48,862 bases of DNA from contig CAKPPO010000013.1 in NCBI GenBank assembly GCA_934177725.1, forward strand, positions 1 through 48,862. The letters are read 5' to 3'. This DNA comes from an uncultured Clostridia bacterium. GTDB lineage: Bacteria; Bacillota; Clostridia; TANB77; CAG-508. The notes under the pieces were generated by a model. The model ran no database searches. It saw only the letters and a program-made list of their open reading frames with translations, and had not been told where the DNA came from. Position numbers and translations under genes: made by a program. Below, one piece after another: positions 1-6,324 of the stretch. Within the stretch, counting starts at the first letter, position 1, and every line of letters begins with the position of its first letter.

Positions 1-40
1 GCCACTTAAGTGGCAGCTAGTAATAAGGCCTTATAGGCCG
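1..40. repeat. Two short palindromes at the window edge
   Basis: Positions 1-14 are a perfect palindrome (GCCACTTAAGTGGC). Positions 27-39 can fold as GGCC-TTATA-GGCC. Together with the hairpin at 47-73 they form a run of three small hairpins in a locally GC-richer stretch with no open reading frame. Such a run is typical of a structured RNA 3' end or of the right end of an IS200/IS605-type element. The window begins here, so the element cannot be identified. Confidence 0.4.
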
Positions 41-46
41 ATAAGT

Positions 47-76
47 AAATCCACGGGTTTTACCCGTGGATTTTTA
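47..76 (+). terminator. Rho-independent terminator
   Basis: A perfect 12-bp stem (AAATCCACGGGT with ACCCGTGGATTT), a 3-nt loop and a following T-rich run. It would end a transcript entering from the left of the window. A similar hairpin often closes IS200/IS605 elements, so it may have a second role. Confidence 0.7.
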
Positions 77-192
77 TTAGTCGTCAAATTATAAGATTTT
101 ATATCTAATCCAATTTAAATTTGACTAAATCAAGATTTGCTTTTATAGATTTAATATTTTTAGCTTTAGTAACTACAAGGAAAACAGCATAA

Positions 193-220
193 AAATAAGA
201 GCTATTTTTAACTCTTATTT
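193..220 (-). terminator. Terminator downstream of the broken small gene
   Basis: AAATAAGAG pairs with CTCTTATTT across a short loop. On the minus strand the stem is followed by a T run, and it sits about 14 bp past the stop of the minus-strand gene at 234-450. Confidence 0.5.
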
Positions 221-233
221 ATAAATTACTAAC

Positions 234-450
234 TTATTCAATTAGTTTTGATAATGATTTAAGTTCATCATCTTCAACAATTTCCCATTTACCACATTTT
301 GAACAGTTTTCTAGTGAACAAGGGTTAAAAGTAATTTTCACCACTATCGTCTATTATTCTTAACATATTACCCTCTATAGCTATTACTTCATATATTTTT
401 CCATTTGTAAGTCCTTCTATTCCAAAACTGCCTATGTACTTTACTTTCAT
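234..450 (-). pseudogene. Small conserved-type protein gene with a one-base frameshift
   Basis: On the minus strand an ATG at 448-450, preceded by GAAAGGAT, opens a frame beginning MKVKYIGSFGIEGLTNGKIY and running into IIDDSGENYF before a TAA at 325-327. One base out of register the frame continues as NPCSLENCSKCGKW and ends at 234-236. Removing one T from the TTTT run near 328 (minus-strand reading) restores a continuous protein of about 71 residues. The N-terminal part resembles small Firmicutes proteins of the 'LTNGKIYEVI...DDSGE(D/N)Y' type, function unknown. The CSKC pair in the second half could bind metal. Either this is a true pseudogene or the sequence has an indel error. Confidence 0.6.
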
Positions 451-790
451 TTTAATTCTTATCCTTTCAGTCTATATGTATTGGGTACATGTTTATTGTT
501 GATTATTATATTAATATAGTCCACGTGCCTATTTATAATTATTTACAGTATAATACTCATAAATAATAGAGTCAATGAAAATTGGTGGAAATATATTAAG
601 GAATTATGAGAAGATTATATCAATATCTATAATAAATGTGATATAATTGTATAAAATAAATTTCAAATACTTGAAAATTCTGAATAGAAACAAAATTAAT
701 AAAAAATATGAATGAAACTAAAAATATAAAATTTACGTAAGAAAGGAAATACTATATATAAGCTATAATTATATAAAAAGGAGAAAAAAC
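451..790. other. Gene-free AT-rich stretch
   Basis: About 340 bp without a credible reading frame. It must hold the promoters of the minus-strand small gene and of the Nudix gene at 791. A TATAAT occurs at 642-647, but I see no convincing -35 partner. No repeat or structured RNA was evident. Confidence 0.4.
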
Positions 791-1264
791 ATGGATATAA
801 CTTTAGATGTAGAAGATTACAAACTAAATATAAGAGCAGCAGGAGTAATAATACATAACGGAAAAATATTAGCACATAGAAATATCAATTCCGATCATTA
901 CGCATTAGTTGGTGGAAGAGTGCAAATTGGAGAAAATTCAGCAAAAACAGTGAAAAGAGAAATGCAGGAAGAATTAGGAAAAAATATTGAAATAATAAGT
1001 TATATAGCAACTATAGAAAACTTTTTTGAAATGAAAGGTTCAAAATATCATGAAATATTATTTGTACATCAAGCAGAATTTATAAATGATGAGGATAAGA
1101 AAATAGAATACACTCTTAAAAATAAAGAAGGAAAAGATTATTTACAGTATGAGTGGTTAGATTTGAACAAAATAGAAGAGTATCCATTATATCCAAAAGC
1201 AATACAAACTATACTAAAAGAACAAAAATTTCCAACACACAAAATAAACGATGAATTAATATGA
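791..1264 (+). CDS. Nudix hydrolase
   Basis: A 157-aa cytosolic hydrolase of the Nudix superfamily, which cleaves nucleoside diphosphates linked to another moiety. The full Nudix box G-x5-E-x7-RE-x2-EE-x-G is present at residues 42-63, including the metal-binding R56-E57 and E60-E61. The ATG follows an AAAAGGAG site by a few bases. Only 15 bp separate it from the methyltransferase gene at 1280, so the two are probably co-transcribed. Substrate cannot be predicted; the sequence resembles the general 'NUDIX domain-containing protein' group rather than MutT, RppH or Ap4A hydrolase. Confidence 0.9.
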   Translation: MDITLDVEDYKLNIRAAGVIIHNGKILAHRNINSDHYALVGGRVQIGENSAKTVKREMQEELGKNIEIISYIATIENFFEMKGSKYHEILFVHQAEFINDEDKKIEYTLKNKEGKDYLQYEWLDLNKIEEYPLYPKAIQTILKEQKFPTHKINDELI

Positions 1265-1279
1265 AAGGAAACACAATTT

Positions 1280-1858
1280 ATGAATGTAGAACAATATTAT
1301 GAAAATACAGAATCAGAGATACCTAGAAAAAATGTGAAATATTTTATAGAAAAAATACAATGTAAACCAAGCAATGCAATTGAACTAGGGTGTGGAGCCG
1401 GAAATGATACAGTATATTTAATAAAAAATGGATGGAATGTTATTGCAATTGATAGAGAAGATGTTAAAACTAGAATAACTAAAAGACTAAATAAAGAGCA
1501 ATTAAAGAAATTTGAGTTTCAAAGGCAAAACTTTGAAAATATAGAATTACAACAAAATAATTTAATTGTAGCTAATTATTGCTTACCGTTTTGCAATAAA
1601 AATTGTTTTGAAGAGTTATGGAGAAAAATATCTGATAGCATAATTGCAGAAGGATACTTTATAGGAAATTTCTTTGGAGAGAATGACTCTTGGAAAGAAA
1701 ATAAAAAGGAAATGACTTTTTTAACAGAAAAACAGATAAAAAATTTATTTAAAGAATTTGAAATAATAAAATTTAAAGAAGTTGAAAAAGACGGATTAAC
1801 AGGTATGGGCAAAATGAAACATTGGCATATATATAATGTTATAGCAAAGAAAAAGTAA
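1280..1858 (+). CDS. Class I SAM-dependent methyltransferase, TehB-like
   Basis: A 192-aa methyltransferase with the Rossmann SAM-binding motif I at residues 34-43 (IELGCGAGND), and the acidic post-I strand VIAIDRED at 54-61. ANYCLPF around residue 97 fits motif IV, and a C-terminal strand region with KHWH precedes the end. Size and motif spacing fit small-molecule methyltransferases of the TehB/Methyltransf_25 type; the substrate is unknown. It follows the Nudix gene with an AAAGGAAAC ribosome site. Its stop codon is directly followed, in the same frame, by the DUF2726 remnant. Confidence 0.8.
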   Translation: MNVEQYYENTESEIPRKNVKYFIEKIQCKPSNAIELGCGAGNDTVYLIKNGWNVIAIDREDVKTRITKRLNKEQLKKFEFQRQNFENIELQQNNLIVANYCLPFCNKNCFEELWRKISDSIIAEGYFIGNFFGENDSWKENKKEMTFLTEKQIKNLFKEFEIIKFKEVEKDGLTGMGKMKHWHIYNVIAKKK

Positions 1859-1864
1859 AAGATA

Positions 1865-2026
1865 GTGTGTTGTATAGAATTAGATGACTCAACACATGAA
1901 AGAGAAGAAAGAATAGAAAGAGATTTATTTTTAGATAAAATATTTAAAGATACAATAAAATTAATAAGAATAAAAGTACAGAATTATTATGATTATGACA
2001 AAATATTAAATATGATAAAAGACTAA
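1865..2026 (+). pseudogene. C-terminal remnant of a DUF2726 protein
   Basis: Translation from 1865 gives a 53-aa stretch, VCCIELDDSTHEREER followed by IERDLFLDKIF and a LIRIKV strand, then a TAA at 2024-2026. This is the hallmark C-terminal block of DUF2726 proteins (CIELDDSTH..R..RD.FLD.IF....PLIRI), a nuclease-like fold. The N-terminal part and any start codon with a ribosome site are missing, and upstream the frame runs straight into the methyltransferase stop at 1856-1858. It is best read as a leftover from a deletion, perhaps made when the Nudix-methyltransferase pair arrived. Confidence 0.7.
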
Positions 2027-2082
2027 CTTTTAACACTTACTCCCACCTAGACTCCATCAAAAATGTGAAAATTTTGTGAATT

Positions 2083-2124
2083 TTAGCACTCTACTATTGA
2101 CACTGCTAAAAACAGATGTATAAT
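2083..2124 (+). promoter_or_regulatory. CIRCE operator overlapping a sigma-A promoter
   Basis: TTAGCACTC, 9 bp, then CACTGCTAA (2083-2109) matches the HrcA-binding CIRCE element TTAGCACTC-N9-GAGTGCTAA with two mismatches, both in the right arm. It overlaps a TTGACA at 2097-2102, which is 16 bp from a perfect TATAAT at 2119-2124. HrcA bound here would block RNA polymerase, so the hsp20 gene at 2217 should be heat-inducible. Confidence 0.8.
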
Positions 2125-2216
2125 ATTTATGAAAATGATAAATAATACTTATCATAAATATGTGCCACTCCCATCAAGTGTCAACACATAAATAAAAATT
2201 AAAGGAGTTGATTTTT

Positions 2217-2633
2217 ATGATGATGATACCAAGAAAACATGATTTCGATTTATTTGATGACGTGTTTGGAGATGCATTTTTTAATGAGGGAGCAAGTAAG
2301 CTAATGAAAACAGACATTAAAGAGAAAAAGGACAAATATGTAATAGACATTGACTTACCAGGATACGAAAAAGAAGGAATAAAATTAAACATTCAAGATG
2401 GATATTTAACAGTCCATGCATCAGTAAATAAAGATGAAAAAGATGAAGAAAAAGGTAAATTTGTACGTAGAGAAAGATTCTCTGGAGAATGTTCTAGAAG
2501 CTTCTATGTTGGAGAAAATGTAACTGAAGACGAGATCAAAGCTAAATTTAAAAACGGAACATTAACAATCGAAGTTCCTAAAAAAGAAGAGAAAAAAGAA
2601 TTACCAGAAAAGAAATATATTCCAATCGAATAA
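2217..2633 (+). CDS. Small heat shock protein, Hsp20 family
   Basis: A 138-aa alpha-crystallin-type chaperone that holds unfolding proteins for DnaK/ClpB. The ATG at 2217 is chosen because AAAGGAG lies 9-10 bp upstream; a TTG at 2208 in the same frame overlaps that site. The N-terminus is short and Phe-rich (DFDLFDDVFGDAFF). The crystallin domain spans about residues 30-125 (DIDLPGYEKEGIKL...GYLTV). The conserved end FKNGTLTIEVPK, equivalent to the A-x-x-x-n-G-v-L motif, is present, and the tail carries a YIPIE I-x-I type motif. It is monocistronic, with the CIRCE operator upstream and a bidirectional terminator downstream. Confidence 0.93.
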   Translation: MMMIPRKHDFDLFDDVFGDAFFNEGASKLMKTDIKEKKDKYVIDIDLPGYEKEGIKLNIQDGYLTVHASVNKDEKDEEKGKFVRRERFSGECSRSFYVGENVTEDEIKAKFKNGTLTIEVPKKEEKKELPEKKYIPIE

Positions 2634-2664
2634 AACCAAAAAATATACATTAAAGAAGCAATAT

Positions 2665-2693
2665 AAAAGAGATACTAAATAGGTATCTCTTTT
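2665..2693. terminator. Bidirectional terminator between hsp20 and a Nudix gene
   Basis: AAAAGAGATAC pairs perfectly with GTATCTCTTTT over a 7-nt loop. A and T runs flank both sides, so it can end the hsp20 transcript and the converging minus-strand Nudix transcript. Confidence 0.85.
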
Positions 2694-2704
2694 AACATAA
2701 AATA

Positions 2705-3202
2705 TTAGTTATTATTTAAATAATCTAAAATTTTATAGAATTCATCAACATTACTGTCTAAAAATTCATTTGTAGAAATAAGCTGTTTAATTTCATCAAC
2801 AGTCATCCATTTAACAGATTCAACTTCTTCTTTCTGAAGAATTAGGCTATTAGAAGAAAAGTCTTTTTTCATATAATATAAATCAAAAAATATTTTATCT
2901 TCATCTTCTCTACCAGAATAAACTAAATGTAATTCGTCTTCGTTAGCATTTAAAGCAAGCTCTTCATTAATTTCAGTCATCATAGCTTGAATACTTGTTT
3001 CTCCAGTTTTTGCGTGTCCACCAGTTGAAGCATATTTACCACCCTTTTGAACACTTCTTTTTTGAATCAAAAATTCACCTTTAGAATTTTGAATAAAAGA
3101 TAAAACAACTAAAATAAATTTACCATCTGGAATGGAATCTCCTTTATAAATAGTTTCTCCTGTTAAATTTCTGTTGATATCGTATAGGTCTCTTTTTTCC
3201 AT
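2705..3202 (-). CDS. Nudix hydrolase with an atypical Nudix box
   Basis: A 165-aa protein of the group that resembles isopentenyl-diphosphate isomerase and YfcD-type Nudix enzymes, with an N-terminal strand-rich region before the core and FLIQKRS leading into the box. The box at residues 62-84 keeps G62, E68, E77, E80 and E81. The usual Arg before the first Glu is Thr76 and the final Gly is Ala83. The metal-binding glutamates are intact, so activity is still plausible. It is transcribed alone on the minus strand and ends at the shared terminator at 2665. Substrate unknown. Confidence 0.85.
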   Translation of the reverse strand: MEKRDLYDINRNLTGETIYKGDSIPDGKFILVVLSFIQNSKGEFLIQKRSVQKGGKYASTGGHAKTGETSIQAMMTEINEELALNANEDELHLVYSGREDEDKIFFDLYYMKKDFSSNSLILQKEEVESVKWMTVDEIKQLISTNEFLDSNVDEFYKILDYLNNN

Positions 3203-3366
3203 ATAAGTTATCTCCTAACATATTTTATGAAAAAATTATAACATAAAAATGAAAAAAGATAAATAATAAAAAGAAAATATAAAAAAAGACTTGAAAATTA
3301 TGTAAATTAGCAGTAAAATAAAGTAGTAACTAGTTAGTCTTGTTTTATGTCGTAAAGGAGGAACTT

Positions 3367-3669
3367 ATGGAAAAGGCAGAATTAGGAAAATTCCACGGCA
3401 TGCAGATTGTGGCAGATGATGACGCAATCGTAACTAAAAACAAAGGAGTGCTTGAAGTTACTTCAGCATCCAATTTGGTTTACAGACATTACGGTGAGAA
3501 TATGAATGTCGAATCATCATTAGAGATTGATTTATTTGCAGGAATGAAACACGGTAAGATGACTGAAACCAATTGTGTCGGAGGTATACAAAGACAAATT
3601 GGTAAGGGATGGCATATCTTAATCAGTGAATCTGCAGTAAGAGCCATCAAAAATGTAACGAAAGACTAA
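3367..3669 (+). CDS. Unrecognised 100-aa protein
   Basis: I do not recognise this family. The ATG at 3367 sits 5 bp after an AAAGGAGG site; an upstream in-frame TTG at 3340 would lie before that site. The protein is soluble, mixed alpha/beta, with no signal peptide, a Gly/Met-rich middle (FAGMKHGKM) and two Cys-free halves around a single Cys. Codon choice is noticeably more GC-rich than in the neighbours (GGC, GTC, CAC, GCC used freely). It stands alone between its own promoter region and a strong terminator. Two other orphan genes, at 14862 and 15581, share this style. Confidence 0.75.
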   Translation: MEKAELGKFHGMQIVADDDAIVTKNKGVLEVTSASNLVYRHYGENMNVESSLEIDLFAGMKHGKMTETNCVGGIQRQIGKGWHILISESAVRAIKNVTKD

Positions 3670-3670
3670 A

Positions 3671-3709
3671 AAAATGTCCAGTTTAGAAAATTCTAAGCTG
3701 GACATTTTT
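3671..3709 (+). terminator. Strong rho-independent terminator
   Basis: An 18-bp stem (3671-3688 with 3691-3708, one G-U type mismatch) has a 2-nt loop region and a following TTTTT. It starts immediately after the stop codon of the 100-aa protein gene. Confidence 0.9.
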
Positions 3710-3798
3710 CTATAATTTGTAAAAAAGCTTTTAATAATCCACATCAAATGATATAATTGTGGAAATTTAATATAAAATAAATTGGAATTGGAGGAATT

Positions 3799-4533
3799 AT
3801 GAAATTTGAGAAATGTTGTGGATGTATTATTTTGGATGAAGGTAAAGTTTTATTAGTAAAACATAATGTTGGACATTGGGGCTTTCCAAAAGGCCATATG
3901 GAGAAAGATGAAACAGAACTTCAAACTGCAATAAGAGAAGTAAAAGAAGAAACAAATGTAGATGTAGAAATTCAAGAGAGAAAAAGATACATAGATGAGT
4001 ATTATTCTAGTGAAGATACATTTAAGCAAGTAGTATATTTTTTAGCAACTTGTAAGAATATGAATACTAAAAAACAAGAAGCGGAAATTGCACAAATTGA
4101 GTGGGTGCCGATAGAAGAAGCCGGAAATAAAATAACATACGAAAATACGAAAAAGTTATTTAAACAGGTATTAGAAGAGAATCATTTAAATAGACAAAAT
4201 GAAAATTGTAGTTACCTAGGAAAAGTGCTAACAATAAAAATAGATAGACCACTAGGTAGTAAACATCCAAAACATGGTTTTATATATCCTGTAAATTATG
4301 GATATGTACCTAACACAGTAAGTGGAGATGGCGAAGAGTTAGACTGCTATGTTTTAGGAGTATTTGAACCACTTGAGGAATTTACAGGAAAATGTATTGC
4401 AATAATACATAGAACAAATGACAATGATGATAAGTTAATTATAGTTCCAGACGGAAAAAGATATACAAAAGAACAAATACAGGCATTAACTGAATTTCAA
4501 GAACAATATTTTGAAAGTGAAATTATATTATAA
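3799..4533 (+). CDS. Nudix hydrolase fused to a family I pyrophosphatase-like domain
   Basis: A 244-aa two-domain protein. Residues 1-130 form a Nudix domain like the asymmetric diadenosine tetraphosphatases (WGFPKGHMEKDE leading into the box at residues 32-54). G32, E38, R46, E47, E50 and E51 are present; the last box Gly is Asn. Residues from about 135 on resemble the core of soluble inorganic pyrophosphatase: KIDRPLGSKHPKHGF, then YPVNYGYVPNT, then SGDGEELDCYVLG, where two of the three catalytic Asp positions are kept and one is Glu. Nudix cleavage releases phosphate-containing products, so a linked pyrophosphatase-like domain could pull the reaction forward; that is inference. Probable first gene of a unit with the CmpB-like and Maf genes. 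Confidence 0.85.
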   Translation: MKFEKCCGCIILDEGKVLLVKHNVGHWGFPKGHMEKDETELQTAIREVKEETNVDVEIQERKRYIDEYYSSEDTFKQVVYFLATCKNMNTKKQEAEIAQIEWVPIEEAGNKITYENTKKLFKQVLEENHLNRQNENCSYLGKVLTIKIDRPLGSKHPKHGFIYPVNYGYVPNTVSGDGEELDCYVLGVFEPLEEFTGKCIAIIHRTNDNDDKLIIVPDGKRYTKEQIQALTEFQEQYFESEIIL

Positions 4534-4570
4534 TTTAAGCATAAACAGATAAATCAAAAAGGAGAATAAA

Positions 4571-5410
4571 ATGATAATATTTGGAATTGATATAAGAATA
4601 TATTTTTTACTATTTATGACATATGCAATTTTAGGATGGTGTATGGAAGTAACATGCAAACTAATTCAATATAAAAGATTTATAAATAGAGGATTTTTAA
4701 TAGGTCCATATTGTCCAATATATGGATATGGAGCAATATTAATAACATTTTTACTAAAAAAATATACAGATGATCCAATAATATTATTCTTTATGGCAAT
4801 AATAATTTGCGGAACACTAGAATATTTAACAAGTTATTTTATGGAAAAAATATTTAAAGCAAGATGGTGGGATTATAGCCAAAAGAAATTTAATATTAAT
4901 GGAAGAGTATGCTTAAATACAATAGTTCCATTTGGATTACTAGGGCTATTTATTATGTATGTTTCTAATCCATTCTTTATTAGTAAAATACAGCTATTAC
5001 CAGAAATGTGGTTGAATATACTGTTTTGGACATTATTAGTAATATATATTGTAGATAATATTCTATCTGGAATAGTAATTAGATGTGTAAAAAAGACCGA
5101 AAAGATTGTAGGAAAAGATTTAGATAATACAGAAGAAATAACAAAAAAAGTAAAAGAAGTATTACAAAACAAATCTGTATTACACAGAAGATTATTAAAT
5201 GCTTATCCTAGTTTAGAAGCAGTGAAGATTAAAATAAAAGAGAAAAAAGAAGAAATAAAAGAAAAAGTAGAAGAACAATGTGAGGAATTTACAAACAAAG
5301 TGGAACAACAAAAGAAAGAATTTGAGAATAAGGTAGAAAACCAAAAGAGAGAAATTGAAAACAAAGCACATGAATCAGCTAAAAAAATAGCATATAAAAC
5401 AAAAAAATAG
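4571..5410 (+). CDS. CmpB-type membrane protein with a coiled-coil tail
   Basis: A 279-aa protein of the 'putative ABC-transporter type IV' (CmpB, PF06541) family. About five hydrophobic segments cover residues 8-170. They include the family-typical GWCMEVTCK, the FLIGPYCPIYGYGA block near residues 42-56, and EYLTSYFMEKIFKARWWDYS. From about residue 190 the chain is a highly charged helix rich in K, E and Q, with a heptad-like pattern to the end, probably a cytoplasmic coiled coil. The biochemical role of the family is not established. It follows the Nudix fusion by 37 bp and precedes maf by 15 bp. Confidence 0.8.
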   Translation: MIIFGIDIRIYFLLFMTYAILGWCMEVTCKLIQYKRFINRGFLIGPYCPIYGYGAILITFLLKKYTDDPIILFFMAIIICGTLEYLTSYFMEKIFKARWWDYSQKKFNINGRVCLNTIVPFGLLGLFIMYVSNPFFISKIQLLPEMWLNILFWTLLVIYIVDNILSGIVIRCVKKTEKIVGKDLDNTEEITKKVKEVLQNKSVLHRRLLNAYPSLEAVKIKIKEKKEEIKEKVEEQCEEFTNKVEQQKKEFENKVENQKREIENKAHESAKKIAYKTKK

Positions 5411-5425
5411 AGAGGATGAAGAATA

Positions 5426-6004
5426 ATGAGAATTATATTAGCGTCACAATCTCCAAGAAGAAAAGAACTAATGGAGGCAATAACAAAAGATTTTGAAATA
5501 ATAGTAAGTAATGCAGACGAAAAATTAGAAGAAGGACTAACAATAGAAGAACAAGCAAAAAATGTATCTTACCAAAAAGCAAAAGCAGTATTTGATAGGA
5601 CTGAAGGAAATAGAGTAATAATAGGTTCTGATACAATGGTTGTAAAAAATAACAAAATATATGGTAAGCCAAAAACTAAAGAAGAAGCAAAAGAAATGAT
5701 AAAAATGTTAAAAAATACAAAACATACAGTTTATACTGGACTTGCAATACTAGAAGAAAAAGATGGAGAATATAAAGAAATTTTAGATTGTGATACTGCA
5801 GAAGTGTATTTTAGAGATATGACTGAAAAAGAAATAGAAGACTGGGTTGATTCAGGAGAAGCAATGGACAAGGCTGGGGCATATGCAGTACAAGGAAAGT
5901 TTATGGTATTTATAGATAAAATAGAAGGAAATTATCAGACTGTAATGGGACTACCAGTTCATAAATTATATGGTCACTTAAAAAGTTTAGGTGTTATAGA
6001 ATAA
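5426..6004 (+). CDS. maf: Maf-family nucleoside triphosphate pyrophosphatase
   Basis: A 192-aa house-cleaning enzyme that hydrolyses non-canonical or excess NTPs (dTTP/UTP type) to NMP and pyrophosphate. Diagnostic motifs are the N-terminal ASQSPRRKELM (residues 6-16), GSDTMV near 68-73, GKPKTKEEA, the DKAGAYAVQG block and GNYQTVMGLP near the C-terminus. Length is normal for the family. It ends a unit with the Nudix-pyrophosphatase fusion, which is a functional match because Maf releases pyrophosphate. Maf also has a reported link to division and septum formation in Bacillus. Confidence 0.95.
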   Translation: MRIILASQSPRRKELMEAITKDFEIIVSNADEKLEEGLTIEEQAKNVSYQKAKAVFDRTEGNRVIIGSDTMVVKNNKIYGKPKTKEEAKEMIKMLKNTKHTVYTGLAILEEKDGEYKEILDCDTAEVYFRDMTEKEIEDWVDSGEAMDKAGAYAVQGKFMVFIDKIEGNYQTVMGLPVHKLYGHLKSLGVIE

Positions 6005-6174
6005 AATTAATTCACAGTTCTTTCATAAAATTGTTACTAAACTAATAAAAATTCATCAAGAAAAAGACATAATTAAATAGTACAATTTAAACAATGAAAG
6101 GAAGTGAATGCCTATAGGTAAATAAAAAAACAGTTTAAGCATGAGAGAAAAACACAATACAAAAATAAATATGA

Positions 6175-6210
6175 AAAACGCTATATATAAAATATATGGC
6201 GCTTTTTTCT
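6175..6210 (+). terminator. Terminator after the Nudix-cmpB-maf unit
   Basis: ACGCTATATAT pairs with ATATATGGCGC with a small bulge, followed by six T residues. The 170 bp between maf and this hairpin contain no credible gene. Confidence 0.6.
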
Positions 6211-6262
6211 TTTGTTCATAATTAGTTCATTTTCAGAGTATATAATAAGTAAAGTTGAGAGA

Positions 6263-6300
6263 TGTATCAATAAAACTTTAATATTAAATATTTTGATACA
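6263..6300. promoter_or_regulatory. Inverted repeat upstream of the MmpL gene
   Basis: TGTATCAA at 6263-6270 and TTGATACA at 6293-6300 are perfect complements 22 bp apart, placed 25 bp before the MmpL start and downstream of a TATAAT at 6241. They may be paired half-sites for a regulator or the stem of a leader hairpin. The regulator is unknown; the OmpR-type protein encoded downstream at 10692 is one candidate, although such regulators usually prefer direct repeats. Confidence 0.45.
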
Positions 6301-6324
6301 AGAAGTAAGAAAGGAGAAGAGATT

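Noticed and set aside
2208..2216. TTG start for Hsp20
   Set aside because: It overlaps the AAAGGAG ribosome site, which is well placed for the ATG at 2217.
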